NCBI RefSeq assembly: GCF_016905445.1
Contig: NZ_JAFEXF010000007.1
Coordinates: 35,504-99,503, forward strand
Source of the DNA: Streptomyces sp. G44
GTDB lineage: Bacteria; Actinomycetota; Actinomycetes; Streptomycetales; Streptomycetaceae
Reading direction: 5' to 3'
Length of the DNA: 64,000 bases
Notes under the pieces: generated by a model
Database searches by the model: none
What the model saw: only the letters and a program-made list of their open reading frames with translations
Told to the model about the DNA's origin: nothing
Translations under genes and position numbers: made by a program
In this document: positions 34,092 through 43,775 of the stretch, in pieces
How the letters are laid out: each line of letters opens with the position of its first letter
Numbering within the stretch: position 1 is the first letter of the stretch

Positions 34092-34481
34092 GTGTCGGTG
34101 TCGTTCACTGCCATGATCCCCGACGATCCGGTACACGAGGCGTATGCCCGGCTCATGCACGGCACCTCACTGTCCCAAGCGGTCAAGCTTTCGTCGGGTG
34201 AGGAGCAGCGCCATCAGGAGGAGTTCTCCCGGATCTGGGAGCGGTTGCTGTACAACGCAGGGGTGACGGAATACCTGGCACGTGGCCAGGGCCTGGGATG
34301 GCAGGGTGGGCTGCCGCGCCGGACCGTTCAGTTGGCAGACGGCCGCACTTCAGATCTGATCAGCCTGATCCCGTGGGTTCTGCAGGACAAGGTCGCCGGT
34401 GATGTGGCTTACGAGGACATTGCCCGGCGCAGGGAGCAGGTCGCCCGTGGACATGGTCTGGAGCCGGGTGATGCCGCCTAG
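34092..34481 (+). CDS. Hypothetical protein (129 aa)
   Basis: The start is GTG 34092 behind GAAAGGA. The protein is mostly helical and charged (EEQRHQEEFSRIWERLLYNAG, YEDIARRREQVARGHG), with no signal peptide or membrane helix. I do not recognise it. It is the first of two unassigned genes, with a 78-bp gap, ahead of the PKS locus. There is no evidence that either belongs to it. Confidence 0.55.
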   Translation: MSVSFTAMIPDDPVHEAYARLMHGTSLSQAVKLSSGEEQRHQEEFSRIWERLLYNAGVTEYLARGQGLGWQGGLPRRTVQLADGRTSDLISLIPWVLQDKVAGDVAYEDIARRREQVARGHGLEPGDAA

Positions 34482-34559
34482 CTGCGATTTCGGAGCCTGA
34501 ACCCGCAGGCAGCCGAAGGGCAACTCCTACCGTCCAGTCCGGGCGCATGCGAGCGTGAG

Positions 34560-35537
34560 ATGTACCGGTTCTTTGAATTGCGAGCGATACTGGCGATGTA
34601 CACCGCCTCACCGCACTTCATTCCGCGCCAAGCTGCCTTCGATGCCGCAACCGGCCTGCCGCCAGAACGCGAGGTGCGGTTGCAACTGACATCTGAGGCC
34701 GTCCTGATTTTCCATGATGGCATCCCGCTTCCTGCCGTTATCTCCGACGACGACGCCCTTCATACCCATGCAGCGCAATACTTCGACACACCGCACCGGA
34801 CGATCTTCGGCGGCGGTCCACTCGTGATGGGCGGGGTGCTTTTGGCTCACCCCGACGACGGCAGCGACCAGGCATTGCAGTTCAATCCGCTCATCGGTTG
34901 GTTGATCGTCGCCCGCCGCGACAACTACCAGTACGTGTGGGCAATGCACACAGTCCGCAGGCTGAACTGCAATGCCGGACCAGCAGCCCGCGTATTGCGG
35001 AACTATGCCGCCATAAACGCCCTGGAGGGATGGGACACACCCTCGCGGATTCCGGGCCAGGCACGGCCGAGCGGCAAGGGCAAAAAGAATCGGCCCCCAG
35101 CGGCACAGCGCCGTCGCCAACAGTTCGAGCAGGCCGCCCGTACCCCGCAGGCCCGTCAAGGTGCTCTACTCGGTGTGCGTGTTCTCTCCTTCACCGCTCC
35201 GCCCCACGAGACATCCGCGCCTTCTCTGTCGATCGGCGGGCCGGGCAGGGCACCTGCCCGGTACCGCGAATGGAGGCGCGCCCATTGGACTCGCAACACC
35301 CGCATCCGTCTCTTGGACGCCCAGGGTCGGCCCACCGGCCCGGTCTACGGCCCCGGCGCCGTTGAGAACGTCACCTTTACCCGGCGTCGCACCCGCGTGA
35401 GGGGGACCTGGGTCAACGGACACCTCCCTCCACGTCCTGGCCCGACACCGGTATACGCGATGGACGAACGCCTGACCCGCGTGCCGACCAACGAGCCGTG
35501 CCGCACCGAAGGGGTTCACAAGCCTGAGGTGACGTAG
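34560..35537 (+). CDS. Hypothetical protein (325 aa)
   Basis: The start is ATG 34560 with only a weak purine stretch before it. The first 170 residues look globular (VLIFHDGIPLPAVISDDDA, ALQFNPLIGWLIVARRDNYQ). Residues 170-230 are basic and low in complexity (GKGKKNRPPAAQRRRQQFEQ), and the C-terminal 90 residues are rich in Arg/Pro. I know of no matching family. The basic linker suggests nucleic-acid contact, but this is weak. It follows the 129-aa gene in the same orientation. Confidence 0.5.
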   Translation: MYRFFELRAILAMYTASPHFIPRQAAFDAATGLPPEREVRLQLTSEAVLIFHDGIPLPAVISDDDALHTHAAQYFDTPHRTIFGGGPLVMGGVLLAHPDDGSDQALQFNPLIGWLIVARRDNYQYVWAMHTVRRLNCNAGPAARVLRNYAAINALEGWDTPSRIPGQARPSGKGKKNRPPAAQRRRQQFEQAARTPQARQGALLGVRVLSFTAPPHETSAPSLSIGGPGRAPARYREWRRAHWTRNTRIRLLDAQGRPTGPVYGPGAVENVTFTRRRTRVRGTWVNGHLPPRPGPTPVYAMDERLTRVPTNEPCRTEGVHKPEVT

Positions 35538-35975
35538 GCGAGCGGTGAGGGAGGGGGCTCAGCTTGGTCGGCTCCGAGTGGGGTTATTGGCGTAACAGCC
35601 GCTGCCCGACGACCAGTGCTCTCGAAGGTGCATACCTGCGCAACATCCAGTCCATCGATGAACAGCATCCCGTAGGGTGCTGGGCGTCGGCGGGGATTGC
35701 GTTGCAGGGCATCGGCCACGACTGCCCGCCGCACATTGGATGCGACGAAGCGGTGGCCTGAATACGCGATGTCCACTGCGGTGTGAAGTAGTCATGGACT
35801 TCTGTTCTATAGCGGCGGTATAGCCCATCGGAGTTACCGCGGTTTGTGCTGTGCGCCCGCGCTGGCCATGATGCGCTGATGTCCAACGAACCCGTGGGGT
35901 TCACGACTCCTTGCGGGTGTTCGGCCAAGGAATCGTGCTGCCCTCGTGTTTCTGTGCAGTGAGAGGCCGATGCCC
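35538..35975. other. 438-bp upstream region of the first PKS, no gene seen
   Basis: Relatively AT-rich with no coding frame I can support on either strand. An 86-codon minus frame (35516-35776) lacks family resemblance and typical codon bias. It presumably holds the PKS promoter. No clear -10/-35 or operator was recognised. Confidence 0.4.
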
Positions 35976-38900
35976 GTGACTTCGCTCCATGCGTCCGTGT
36001 CCGACCAGAGCATTGCGATTATCGGAACAGCTTGTCGTCTGCCCGGAGGTATCGACGATCTCGCCGGTTTCTGGTCGGTGTTGTCGGCGGGCGCGGACCA
36101 GGTGACGGAGGTCGCGGACTCCCGCTTCGAAGTAGCCAGGTTTGTCGACACCGCTGTACCGCGGCCGGGAAAGAGTTACACAAGAGCTGGCGGTTTCCTC
36201 GCGGACATCGGATCCTTTGATGCCACGTACTTCGGGATCTCGCCCAAGGAAGCGGCGCAGATGGATCCCCAGCACCGGCTGCTGCTGGAGCTGGCCGTCG
36301 AAGCCTGCGACGACGCGGGGGTGGCCCCTGATGTGCTGGCCGGAACGGACACGGCCGTGTACGTGGGGGTGTCGGACCACTCCTACGGCGCGTTGCAGAT
36401 GATGCAGCCGGAGAAGGTCAACGCGTACACGATGTCCGGGGCCGCCTCATCGATCGCTGCAAACCGGCTCTCACATTATTTCGACCTGCGCGGCCCCAGC
36501 ATGATCGTCGACACGGCCTGCTCGTCATCGCTGGTGGCGCTTGTGGAGGCGTGCCGGACGCTGCGGGACGGCACAAGCCGCACCGCCCTGGTCGGCGGCG
36601 TCAACCTGCTGCTCAGTCCGCAGCAGTTCGTCGGTTTCTCCCAGGCCTCGATGCTCTCGCCCAGCGGGCGGTGCCGTTCCTTCTCAGCGGACGCGGACGG
36701 CTACGCAAGGGCTGAAGGCGGAGGCGTGGTCCTGCTCAAGCGGCTCGCGGACGCACTCGCGGACGGGGACCGTGTGGACGCGGTCATTCTTGGTTGCGCC
36801 GCCAACAGTGACGGGCGCACTCCCGGCCTGGCTCTTCCCCGCGTGGAGTCGCAGCGCGCTCTGCTCGAAGACGTCTATGCCCGTGCCGGACGAAACGCGG
36901 ACGACATCGCCTACCTCGAGGCGCACGGCACGGGCACGCCGGTGGGTGACCCCATTGAAGCCGAGGCGATCGGGAGGGCTCTTGGAGTCCACCGCAGCGA
37001 GCACAAGCTGCCCATTGGATCAGTGAAGACGAACCTGGGCCACCTGGAGCCCGCCTCGGGCATGGCCGGCCTGCTGAAGGCTCTGTTGGTTCTCCGGCAC
37101 GGCGTCATCCCGCCCTCGCTGCACGCCAGCTCCCTCAACCCGCGGATTGACTTCGACGGACTGGGCTTGCGGCTGGTAGACCGCGCCTGCCCGGTCGACA
37201 TCGGGGCACGCTCGGTCATCGGCGTCAACTCCTTCGGTTTCGGCGGTGCCAACGCGCACGCCATCGTGGCCGCCGGCCCTGAACGGGCCGCGATCAGCAG
37301 CCCATCGGCCTCCCGCGCGCTTCCTGTGGTGGTGTCGGCACGCACCCCGGCCGCGTTGAACGAGGCGCTGCGACGGACCGCGCGGCGACTGGCTTCTACG
37401 GACGCATCCGCGTTCTACGACGTGGCATGGACCCTGAGCAACCGGCGCGGCCAGCACCCTTTGCGAGCGGCGGTGCTTGCCGATACCCCAGGCCAGGCGG
37501 CGGCCTCATTGGAGCGACTGATCACGCACGCCGCAGTCGCCTCCCCTGCCCCGGAGGAGGGCGCCGCCGCGGCGGATGGGGCGGACCTGCCGCCGGAAGC
37601 CGAAACCAGGGCGCCGGCTCCTCATCTGCAGAAGTCCGTTGCCGCCACTGCGCACAGCAGACTTGCAGGCGTGCGGGAGGAGGCGCCGTCGGCCCGCGCA
37701 CAGGCAGTGCGCGACGGGCGCCCAGTGTTCGTCTTCTGCGGGAACGGCGCACAGTGGGCGGGCATGGGCGCCGACCTGCTGCGCTCGGACCAGGCGTTCC
37801 GGGACGCGTTCACCGAAGTGGACGCCGCGCTCACCGCGGAGTTGGGCTGGTCGGTCCTGGCCGAGCTGCAACGGCCCGCCGCGCAGTGGCGCCTGGCACG
37901 GACCGAGATCGCCCAGCCCCTGTTGTTCGCCGTTCAGGTCGCCCTCACGGCGACGCTGCGCCGCCAGGGCGTTGCCCCGTCCGCCGTGATGGGACACAGC
38001 GTCGGCGAGATCGCCGCGGCCCACGTGGCCGGGGCGCTGCCCCTGCCGGTGGCTGCGAAGGTCATCGCCGCCCGCGGCAACGCCCAAGCCAGCACAGCCG
38101 GATCAGGCCGCATGGCAGCCTTGACGCTGTCCCGGGAGGACGCATGCGAGCTTCTGGAACGTTATCCGGAGGTGGAGATTGCCTGCGTGAACTCCCCGGG
38201 TGATGTGACGGTCGCCGGACCCACCCAGCAGGTGCGAGCCGTCGTCGAGGACTGTGCCGTGCGAGGTGTTGCCTGCCTGGAGCTGGACCTGGACCATCCC
38301 TTCCACAGCCGGGCCATGGAACCTGTGCGCAAGCAGCTGCTCGCCGACCTGACGAGGCTGCGGCCTCAGGACTGCGCCATTCCGATGATTTCCACCGTTA
38401 CGGGGAGACCCGTATCGGGCGGCGAACTCGACGCTGCCTACTGGTGGCGCAACGTACGCGACACCGTCCAGTTCGAGGCGGCGGTGCACAGTCTGCTGGA
38501 AGCCGGGCACGACACGTTCGTCGAGGTGGGTCCGCACCCCGTCCTACGTCCCTACCTGCGGTGGATGACGGCCTCCTCGTCCGGTCCGACGGCGGTGGTG
38601 GCCACACTTGCTCGTGGAGGCGACGGCGGTCGGCAGGTGCGGGCCGCCGCCACCTGTCTGCTCGCCGCCGGGGCCCGCATCGAGCAGAGTGCCCACTTCC
38701 CCGTTCCCGGCACCGTCGTCTCGCTGCCTGCCTATCCCTGGCAGCGTGAGCGGCACTGGAGCGGTGAACGCTGTACATGGAGCGGCGGACAGGGGGAGTA
38801 CGACCACCCGCTGCTGGGCGTGCGGATGGCCCATTACGAGCCGACGTGGTCCGGGCTCGTGGAACCCGCTCTCGTGCCGTGGCTTGCCGACCATCGCGTG

Positions 38901-41900
38901 GCAGGCGCGGTCATCTTGCCCGCTACCGGGTATGTGGAGATGGCGCTGGCAGCCGGCCGCCGGGTCCTGTCGGCACAGTGCGAGATCGATGACCTGCAGA
39001 TCTCCAAACCCGTCGTGGTGCCCTGGAGCGACCCCAGCCAAGTACGCCTTGAACTGGCATGGTCCCCAGAGGACGGGATGGTGCGCATCTCTGCCGGAGA
39101 AGGGCGTACCGGACGGGCACGGCAGCACGCCCGCGGCCGCGTACGGCAACTCCTCAGCCGCCCGCATCCCCTGCTGGACGTGGCAGCGGTGCGAGCCCGG
39201 TGCCAACAGCGCGTCGACGCCGAACAGCATTACGGCCTGATGTCCGCCGCCGGTCTCGACTACGGTCCGTGCTTTCAGGTTCTGCGGGAACTGGTGGTGG
39301 GGGAGGGGGAAGTCCTTGCCCATTACCGGCTGGAAGCCGACGCGTCGGCCTACGAGGTCCACCCGGCCCTGTCCGACGGAGCCCTGCAGGCCGGTCTGCC
39401 CCTGTTGCGGCAGGTACTGACAGAGGAGCGCGACGCCTACCTTCCGGTCGCCTTCAGTGCGGTCCGCGTGTGGTCCACTCCGCCTGCCGAGGGGCTCGTG
39501 CAGGTGCGTGAGCGCAGCCGCACCTCCACCGAACGGCGCTGGGACATCCTGATCACCGGCTTGGACGGAACAGTGCACGCTCAGCTCCAGGGGTGCCGCC
39601 TGCGCCGCTTCGACGGCATGCGCTCGGCTCCGTTGAGCCATCACCGCATGGTGATGCGTGCCGCCCCGCGTTCCCAAGAGGGCGTGGCACCCAGTCCGTT
39701 GCCGCCCACCACCGACGTTCTCGCACGTGCACAGGAGCAGATCGCGCTGCTGATGCGCCACGAACCGCACGCGGCCGCGGTACGGCGACGGCGACAGAGC
39801 GCACGCACGACAGCCCATGGAGCAACGGCCGTCTTCGCCGAACTGCTGCCGGACCCCGACGCTCCGTTTACCGCAGAGGACCTGGTGGCCGCGGGCATGC
39901 TGGAGCGCTTCCGCCCTGTGGCCCAACTTCTGCTCGACCTCCAGGAGAAAGAAGGGCTCGTCGAACGCCTGGATGACGGCACATACCGCCTGACCGGCAC
40001 GAGGACCACCACCGCGGAGACCGAGCGCTCCTTCAACGACGGCCTCACCGCGCCTCCGGCCCAGACCCTCCTGCACCACCTCGGTCTCCGCCATGGTGCG
40101 GCCCTGCTCAGGGGCGAGACCAGTCTCCACGAGCAGGCCGAAACCGATGGCGCCGCCACCGCCCTCGAACAGCTCCACGACATCGAGGATCCACGCCGCC
40201 ACTACAACCGGCTGCTGAACGTGGTGGTCGCCCAGATGGCCGACCTGTGGCCGACCGATCGTCCGCTGCGCGTGCTGGAAGTCGGCGCGGCGAGCGGCGG
40301 CACCACGGGAGCCCTGCTGCCCGTACTGCCGCCCGACCGCACGCAGTACGTCTTCACCGACATCTCTCCCACGGCCCTGCCACCGGCCCAGAAGCGCTTC
40401 GCGGCCTACGACTTCGTCGACTACCGGACGCTGGACCTTGATCGGGACCCCGTCGACCAAGGTTTCACTGAGAACGGCTTCGATGTCGTCATCGCCGCCG
40501 ACGCCCTGCACCGGGCCACCGAGGTGGCCCCGGCACTGCGGCGCGTTCAGCGGCTGCTGGGTCCCGGGGGCCGCCTGGTCGCACTGGAGACACACGACGT
40601 GGAACTGTCGGCGTCGCTCTTTGCATCGCTGGAGGGCCCGTGGACGTTCACCGACCGGAATGTGCGCGTCGACTGTGCACTGCTGCCCGCCGACGCCTGG
40701 CTGCGACTGCTGCCCTCGTGCGGCTTCACCGATGCAGCCCTGATCGGATCGCTCTCAGCCGCCCAGGACGAGGGGGCCTCGGTCTTCGTCGCCACCGCCG
40801 ACCCCGCGGCACCTCAGCCGCCCCAGGCTCTGGGCTTGCCCACAGCCGGGTCCGACAGCACGTGGGTGGTGATCTCTGAGGACGACCACCCCGCAGCCCT
40901 GTCCGCGGCGATGGCCGACGCACTGCATGACGCCGACGCTCCCTTGGTCCAACGGTACTCCGTCGACCGCCTGCCTCGTGCCGGCCAGGACTGGCTGCCC
41001 TCAGGACATACCCGCCTCGACGTGGTCCTGGTACTGGAAGACACCAACTACTCTCACGCAACCGACTCCGCGCTCACACATGCCGCAGACCTCACGGTCC
41101 GGCGCGCGGAAACCCTTCGACACATCGCCGACACGATGGATGCCCTGCCCGTCGGCATCCCACGCACCCTGTGGCTCGTCTCCCGGCCGAGCGGAGCGCT
41201 GCCCTTGCCCGAGCAGCCCGCAGAGCCCACGGACGCCGCCGCCTGGGGCATGGCGCGCACGGTGAGCAACGAGTATCCGCACCTCACGGTCAAACGGCTG
41301 TCCCTGCAACGCACCGACGACGTACACGCCGACGCTCAGCGTGTCGTCCGCGAGCTGCTGACCGCGACTGACGAAGACGAGCTGGTCCTCACGCCAGGCG
41401 GCCGCTTCGTGCCACGTCTGAGTGAACTGCCCTGCCCCTCCGGTCTTGTCGAGGGCACCGACGTCCCGGCATACACCCTTCATATGCGCAGCCCCGGCAT
41501 CTCCTACGAACTCGCCTGGGAGGAAAGCACACCTATGCCGCCGGGGCCGGGGCAGGTGGCCATCGCTGTCCGAGCTGCGGCCCTCAACTATCGCGACACC
41601 ATGCTGGCGTTGGGCCTGCTGCCAGCCGAAGCGGAAGAAGCCATCGGTGGTCAGGCAGGGCTGGGCCTGGAATGCTCGGGCGTGGTCACAGCCATCGGTG
41701 AGGGCGTCACCTCGCTGGCGGTGGGCGACCGTGTCTTCGCTCTCGCCCCCGACTCCTTGAGCACCCACACCCTGACCTCCGAGCACGCCGCAGGCCGCAT
41801 TCCCGACTCCATGTCGTTCACGCAGGCGGCCACCCTCCCGGTGGCCTTCCTCACCGTGCACTACAGCCTGGACCGCCTGGCTCGGCTGACCGCGGGAGAG

Positions 41901-43670
41901 ACCGTACTGGTCCACGGCGGAGCCGGCGGCGTCGGTCTGGCCGCCCTCCAGTTCGCACTGCATCGCGGCGCGCGGATCATCGCCACCGCCGGGTCCGAAA
42001 GCAAACGCGACCTGCTGCGCCGACTCGGAGCCACACACGTCCTGGACTCCCGGAGCCTGAACTTCGCAGATGACGTCCTGCACCTGACCGAGGGCCGGGG
42101 CGTGGATGTCGTCCTGAACTCCCTTGCGGGTGAGGCGGCTTCACGCAGCCTCGAACTACTCACCCACCGTGGCCGCTTCGTCGAACTGGGCAAACGAGAC
42201 ATCTACGAGAATCGTCCCCTGCTGCTGCGCCCATTCCGAAAGAACATCGCCTACTACGGGGTCGACCTCTTCGGCCTCCTCCAAGACCCTCAGCTCACCG
42301 CCGACCAGATTGCCGCGGTCAGCGAACTCATCCACCGCGGCCTCTACAGGCCGCTCCCGCACAGCAGCTATCCGGCTGCCCGCGCCGATGAGGCATTCAG
42401 GCTGCTGCAGCACTCCCGCCACGTCGGCAAGGTCGTCGTCACCTTCGACCCGCGGGATGCGGCTCCCCGGGTGGAACCCCGTACACACCGGCCGACACTG
42501 AATCCGGACGCCACCTACCTGGTCACCGGCGGCCTGTCTGGTTTCGGCGCACTGACCGCCCGACACCTGGCCGACCGCGGTGCCCGCCATCTGGCCCTGG
42601 TCGGACGTCGAGGCACTGACACACCCGAAGCTCAGACCCTGCTCGCCGATCTCGCCGCCCGTGGCGTGCAGGCCACCGCACACTCGGCTGACGTCAGCGA
42701 CGCGGCGGCCATGACGCAGATCATCACCCGGGCCGCCGCCTGCGGACACCCGCTACGAGGCGTAGTCCACTCGGCCATGCACCTGCAAGACGGCCTCCTG
42801 TCCGAGCTGGACGAGAAACGCACCCTCGCTGCATTGACGCCCAAGATGACCGGGGCCGCCGTACTGCACCACCTCACTCAACACATCGAGCTGGACTTCT
42901 TCCTGCTGTACTCCTCGGTCACCGCCACACTGGGCAATGTCCGGCAAGCGAACTACGTAGCAGGCAACCTCTACCTCGAAGCACTCGCACGCCAACGACG
43001 TGCCATGGGCCTGCCGGCGACCGCCCTCATCTGGGGGGCCCTGGGCGAGACCGGATACGTCGCCCGCAACAACTTGACCGACACCATGAGCCGCATGGGC
43101 ATCGAACCGGTCAGCCCTCGACAGGCCCTGCGAGCCCTGGACACCGCCCTCACCCACGCACCCGTAGCGTTGGGTGTGGGCTGCTACAACTGGGCGCCCC
43201 TCTCCCGCCTCCTGCCCGCGACCAAGACCCCGCGTATGGCGGCTCTCATGCCGGCCCTGACCGACGGCGGCCCTCAACAGCGGGAGGAAACGCTGAGTCG
43301 ACTGGCACGGCTGACGTCCGAGGAAGCGTGTGCGCAGATCGCCGACATCATCGCCCAGATCTTTGCCAATGTCCTGCACCTGTCCACCGACCAGATCGAC
43401 CACCACCGTCGACTGGACGAATACGGCATGGATTCCCTGATGGGAACCGAACTGCTCGTCACCGTGAAGCAGCAATTCGACCTGGATCTGCCTCCCATGG
43501 AACTGCTCAGATCCGAAGGGACGATCGCCGACATCGCCCGCATCGTGCACACCCGACTGGGGCTTTCCGTCTCCACGACGGAGCAGCCGGCTTCCGTGCC
43601 CCAGCCCCGCTCAGACCGGGGAGACGCCAGGGCATCAGACCGCGACACCGTCGGCAGCCCACGCGTCTGA
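35976..43670 (+). CDS. Type I highly reducing PKS, KS-AT-DH-MT-ER-KR-ACP (2564 aa)
   Basis: One complete reducing module. KS (about 10-430) has Cys182 in DTACSSSL, His317 in HGTGT and His356 in NLGHLEP. AT (about 580-910) has Ser675 in GHSVGE with HPFH at the specificity site, pointing to malonyl-CoA. DH has His973 (HRVAGAVILP) and Asp1134 (SDGALQ). A C-methyltransferase domain (about 1410-1600) has LEVGAASGG from Glu1435. ER (about 1830-2150) has the NADPH loop HGGAGGVG from about 1981. KR has TGGLSGFG from about 2185, an HLQD B-type-like motif, and YVAGN. ACP Ser2487 is in GMDSLM. There is no TE. GTG 35976 is chosen because GAGAGG lies 9 nt upstream, exactly as for the second PKS. ATG 35970 is possible. 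The organisation is like iterative HR-PKSs and it probably makes a methyl-branched reduced acyl chain. Confidence 0.92.
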   Translation: MTSLHASVSDQSIAIIGTACRLPGGIDDLAGFWSVLSAGADQVTEVADSRFEVARFVDTAVPRPGKSYTRAGGFLADIGSFDATYFGISPKEAAQMDPQHRLLLELAVEACDDAGVAPDVLAGTDTAVYVGVSDHSYGALQMMQPEKVNAYTMSGAASSIAANRLSHYFDLRGPSMIVDTACSSSLVALVEACRTLRDGTSRTALVGGVNLLLSPQQFVGFSQASMLSPSGRCRSFSADADGYARAEGGGVVLLKRLADALADGDRVDAVILGCAANSDGRTPGLALPRVESQRALLEDVYARAGRNADDIAYLEAHGTGTPVGDPIEAEAIGRALGVHRSEHKLPIGSVKTNLGHLEPASGMAGLLKALLVLRHGVIPPSLHASSLNPRIDFDGLGLRLVDRACPVDIGARSVIGVNSFGFGGANAHAIVAAGPERAAISSPSASRALPVVVSARTPAALNEALRRTARRLASTDASAFYDVAWTLSNRRGQHPLRAAVLADTPGQAAASLERLITHAAVASPAPEEGAAAADGADLPPEAETRAPAPHLQKSVAATAHSRLAGVREEAPSARAQAVRDGRPVFVFCGNGAQWAGMGADLLRSDQAFRDAFTEVDAALTAELGWSVLAELQRPAAQWRLARTEIAQPLLFAVQVALTATLRRQGVAPSAVMGHSVGEIAAAHVAGALPLPVAAKVIAARGNAQASTAGSGRMAALTLSREDACELLERYPEVEIACVNSPGDVTVAGPTQQVRAVVEDCAVRGVACLELDLDHPFHSRAMEPVRKQLLADLTRLRPQDCAIPMISTVTGRPVSGGELDAAYWWRNVRDTVQFEAAVHSLLEAGHDTFVEVGPHPVLRPYLRWMTASSSGPTAVVATLARGGDGGRQVRAAATCLLAAGARIEQSAHFPVPGTVVSLPAYPWQRERHWSGERCTWSGGQGEYDHPLLGVRMAHYEPTWSGLVEPALVPWLADHRVAGAVILPATGYVEMALAAGRRVLSAQCEIDDLQISKPVVVPWSDPSQVRLELAWSPEDGMVRISAGEGRTGRARQHARGRVRQLLSRPHPLLDVAAVRARCQQRVDAEQHYGLMSAAGLDYGPCFQVLRELVVGEGEVLAHYRLEADASAYEVHPALSDGALQAGLPLLRQVLTEERDAYLPVAFSAVRVWSTPPAEGLVQVRERSRTSTERRWDILITGLDGTVHAQLQGCRLRRFDGMRSAPLSHHRMVMRAAPRSQEGVAPSPLPPTTDVLARAQEQIALLMRHEPHAAAVRRRRQSARTTAHGATAVFAELLPDPDAPFTAEDLVAAGMLERFRPVAQLLLDLQEKEGLVERLDDGTYRLTGTRTTTAETERSFNDGLTAPPAQTLLHHLGLRHGAALLRGETSLHEQAETDGAATALEQLHDIEDPRRHYNRLLNVVVAQMADLWPTDRPLRVLEVGAASGGTTGALLPVLPPDRTQYVFTDISPTALPPAQKRFAAYDFVDYRTLDLDRDPVDQGFTENGFDVVIAADALHRATEVAPALRRVQRLLGPGGRLVALETHDVELSASLFASLEGPWTFTDRNVRVDCALLPADAWLRLLPSCGFTDAALIGSLSAAQDEGASVFVATADPAAPQPPQALGLPTAGSDSTWVVISEDDHPAALSAAMADALHDADAPLVQRYSVDRLPRAGQDWLPSGHTRLDVVLVLEDTNYSHATDSALTHAADLTVRRAETLRHIADTMDALPVGIPRTLWLVSRPSGALPLPEQPAEPTDAAAWGMARTVSNEYPHLTVKRLSLQRTDDVHADAQRVVRELLTATDEDELVLTPGGRFVPRLSELPCPSGLVEGTDVPAYTLHMRSPGISYELAWEESTPMPPGPGQVAIAVRAAALNYRDTMLALGLLPAEAEEAIGGQAGLGLECSGVVTAIGEGVTSLAVGDRVFALAPDSLSTHTLTSEHAAGRIPDSMSFTQAATLPVAFLTVHYSLDRLARLTAGETVLVHGGAGGVGLAALQFALHRGARIIATAGSESKRDLLRRLGATHVLDSRSLNFADDVLHLTEGRGVDVVLNSLAGEAASRSLELLTHRGRFVELGKRDIYENRPLLLRPFRKNIAYYGVDLFGLLQDPQLTADQIAAVSELIHRGLYRPLPHSSYPAARADEAFRLLQHSRHVGKVVVTFDPRDAAPRVEPRTHRPTLNPDATYLVTGGLSGFGALTARHLADRGARHLALVGRRGTDTPEAQTLLADLAARGVQATAHSADVSDAAAMTQIITRAAACGHPLRGVVHSAMHLQDGLLSELDEKRTLAALTPKMTGAAVLHHLTQHIELDFFLLYSSVTATLGNVRQANYVAGNLYLEALARQRRAMGLPATALIWGALGETGYVARNNLTDTMSRMGIEPVSPRQALRALDTALTHAPVALGVGCYNWAPLSRLLPATKTPRMAALMPALTDGGPQQREETLSRLARLTSEEACAQIADIIAQIFANVLHLSTDQIDHHRRLDEYGMDSLMGTELLVTVKQQFDLDLPPMELLRSEGTIADIARIVHTRLGLSVSTTEQPASVPQPRSDRGDARASDRDTVGSPRV

Positions 43671-43775
43671 CGCTCAGCTCACTGCCCGTCAGGTCAAGGC
43701 TGCGAGGCGGAGCACACCTCACCCCCGCACACAGCACTGTGCCAGCGCTTGGCACCGTCAGCTCTGGAGGCGTCA

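Noticed and set aside
35516..35776. 86-codon minus frame upstream of the first PKS
   Set aside because: Not recognisable, with weak codon bias and no ribosome site. Left as noncoding.
38544..40595. A 683-codon minus-strand frame within the first PKS
   Set aside because: Antisense to uninterrupted AT-DH-MT domains with all catalytic residues. No recognisable protein is encoded.
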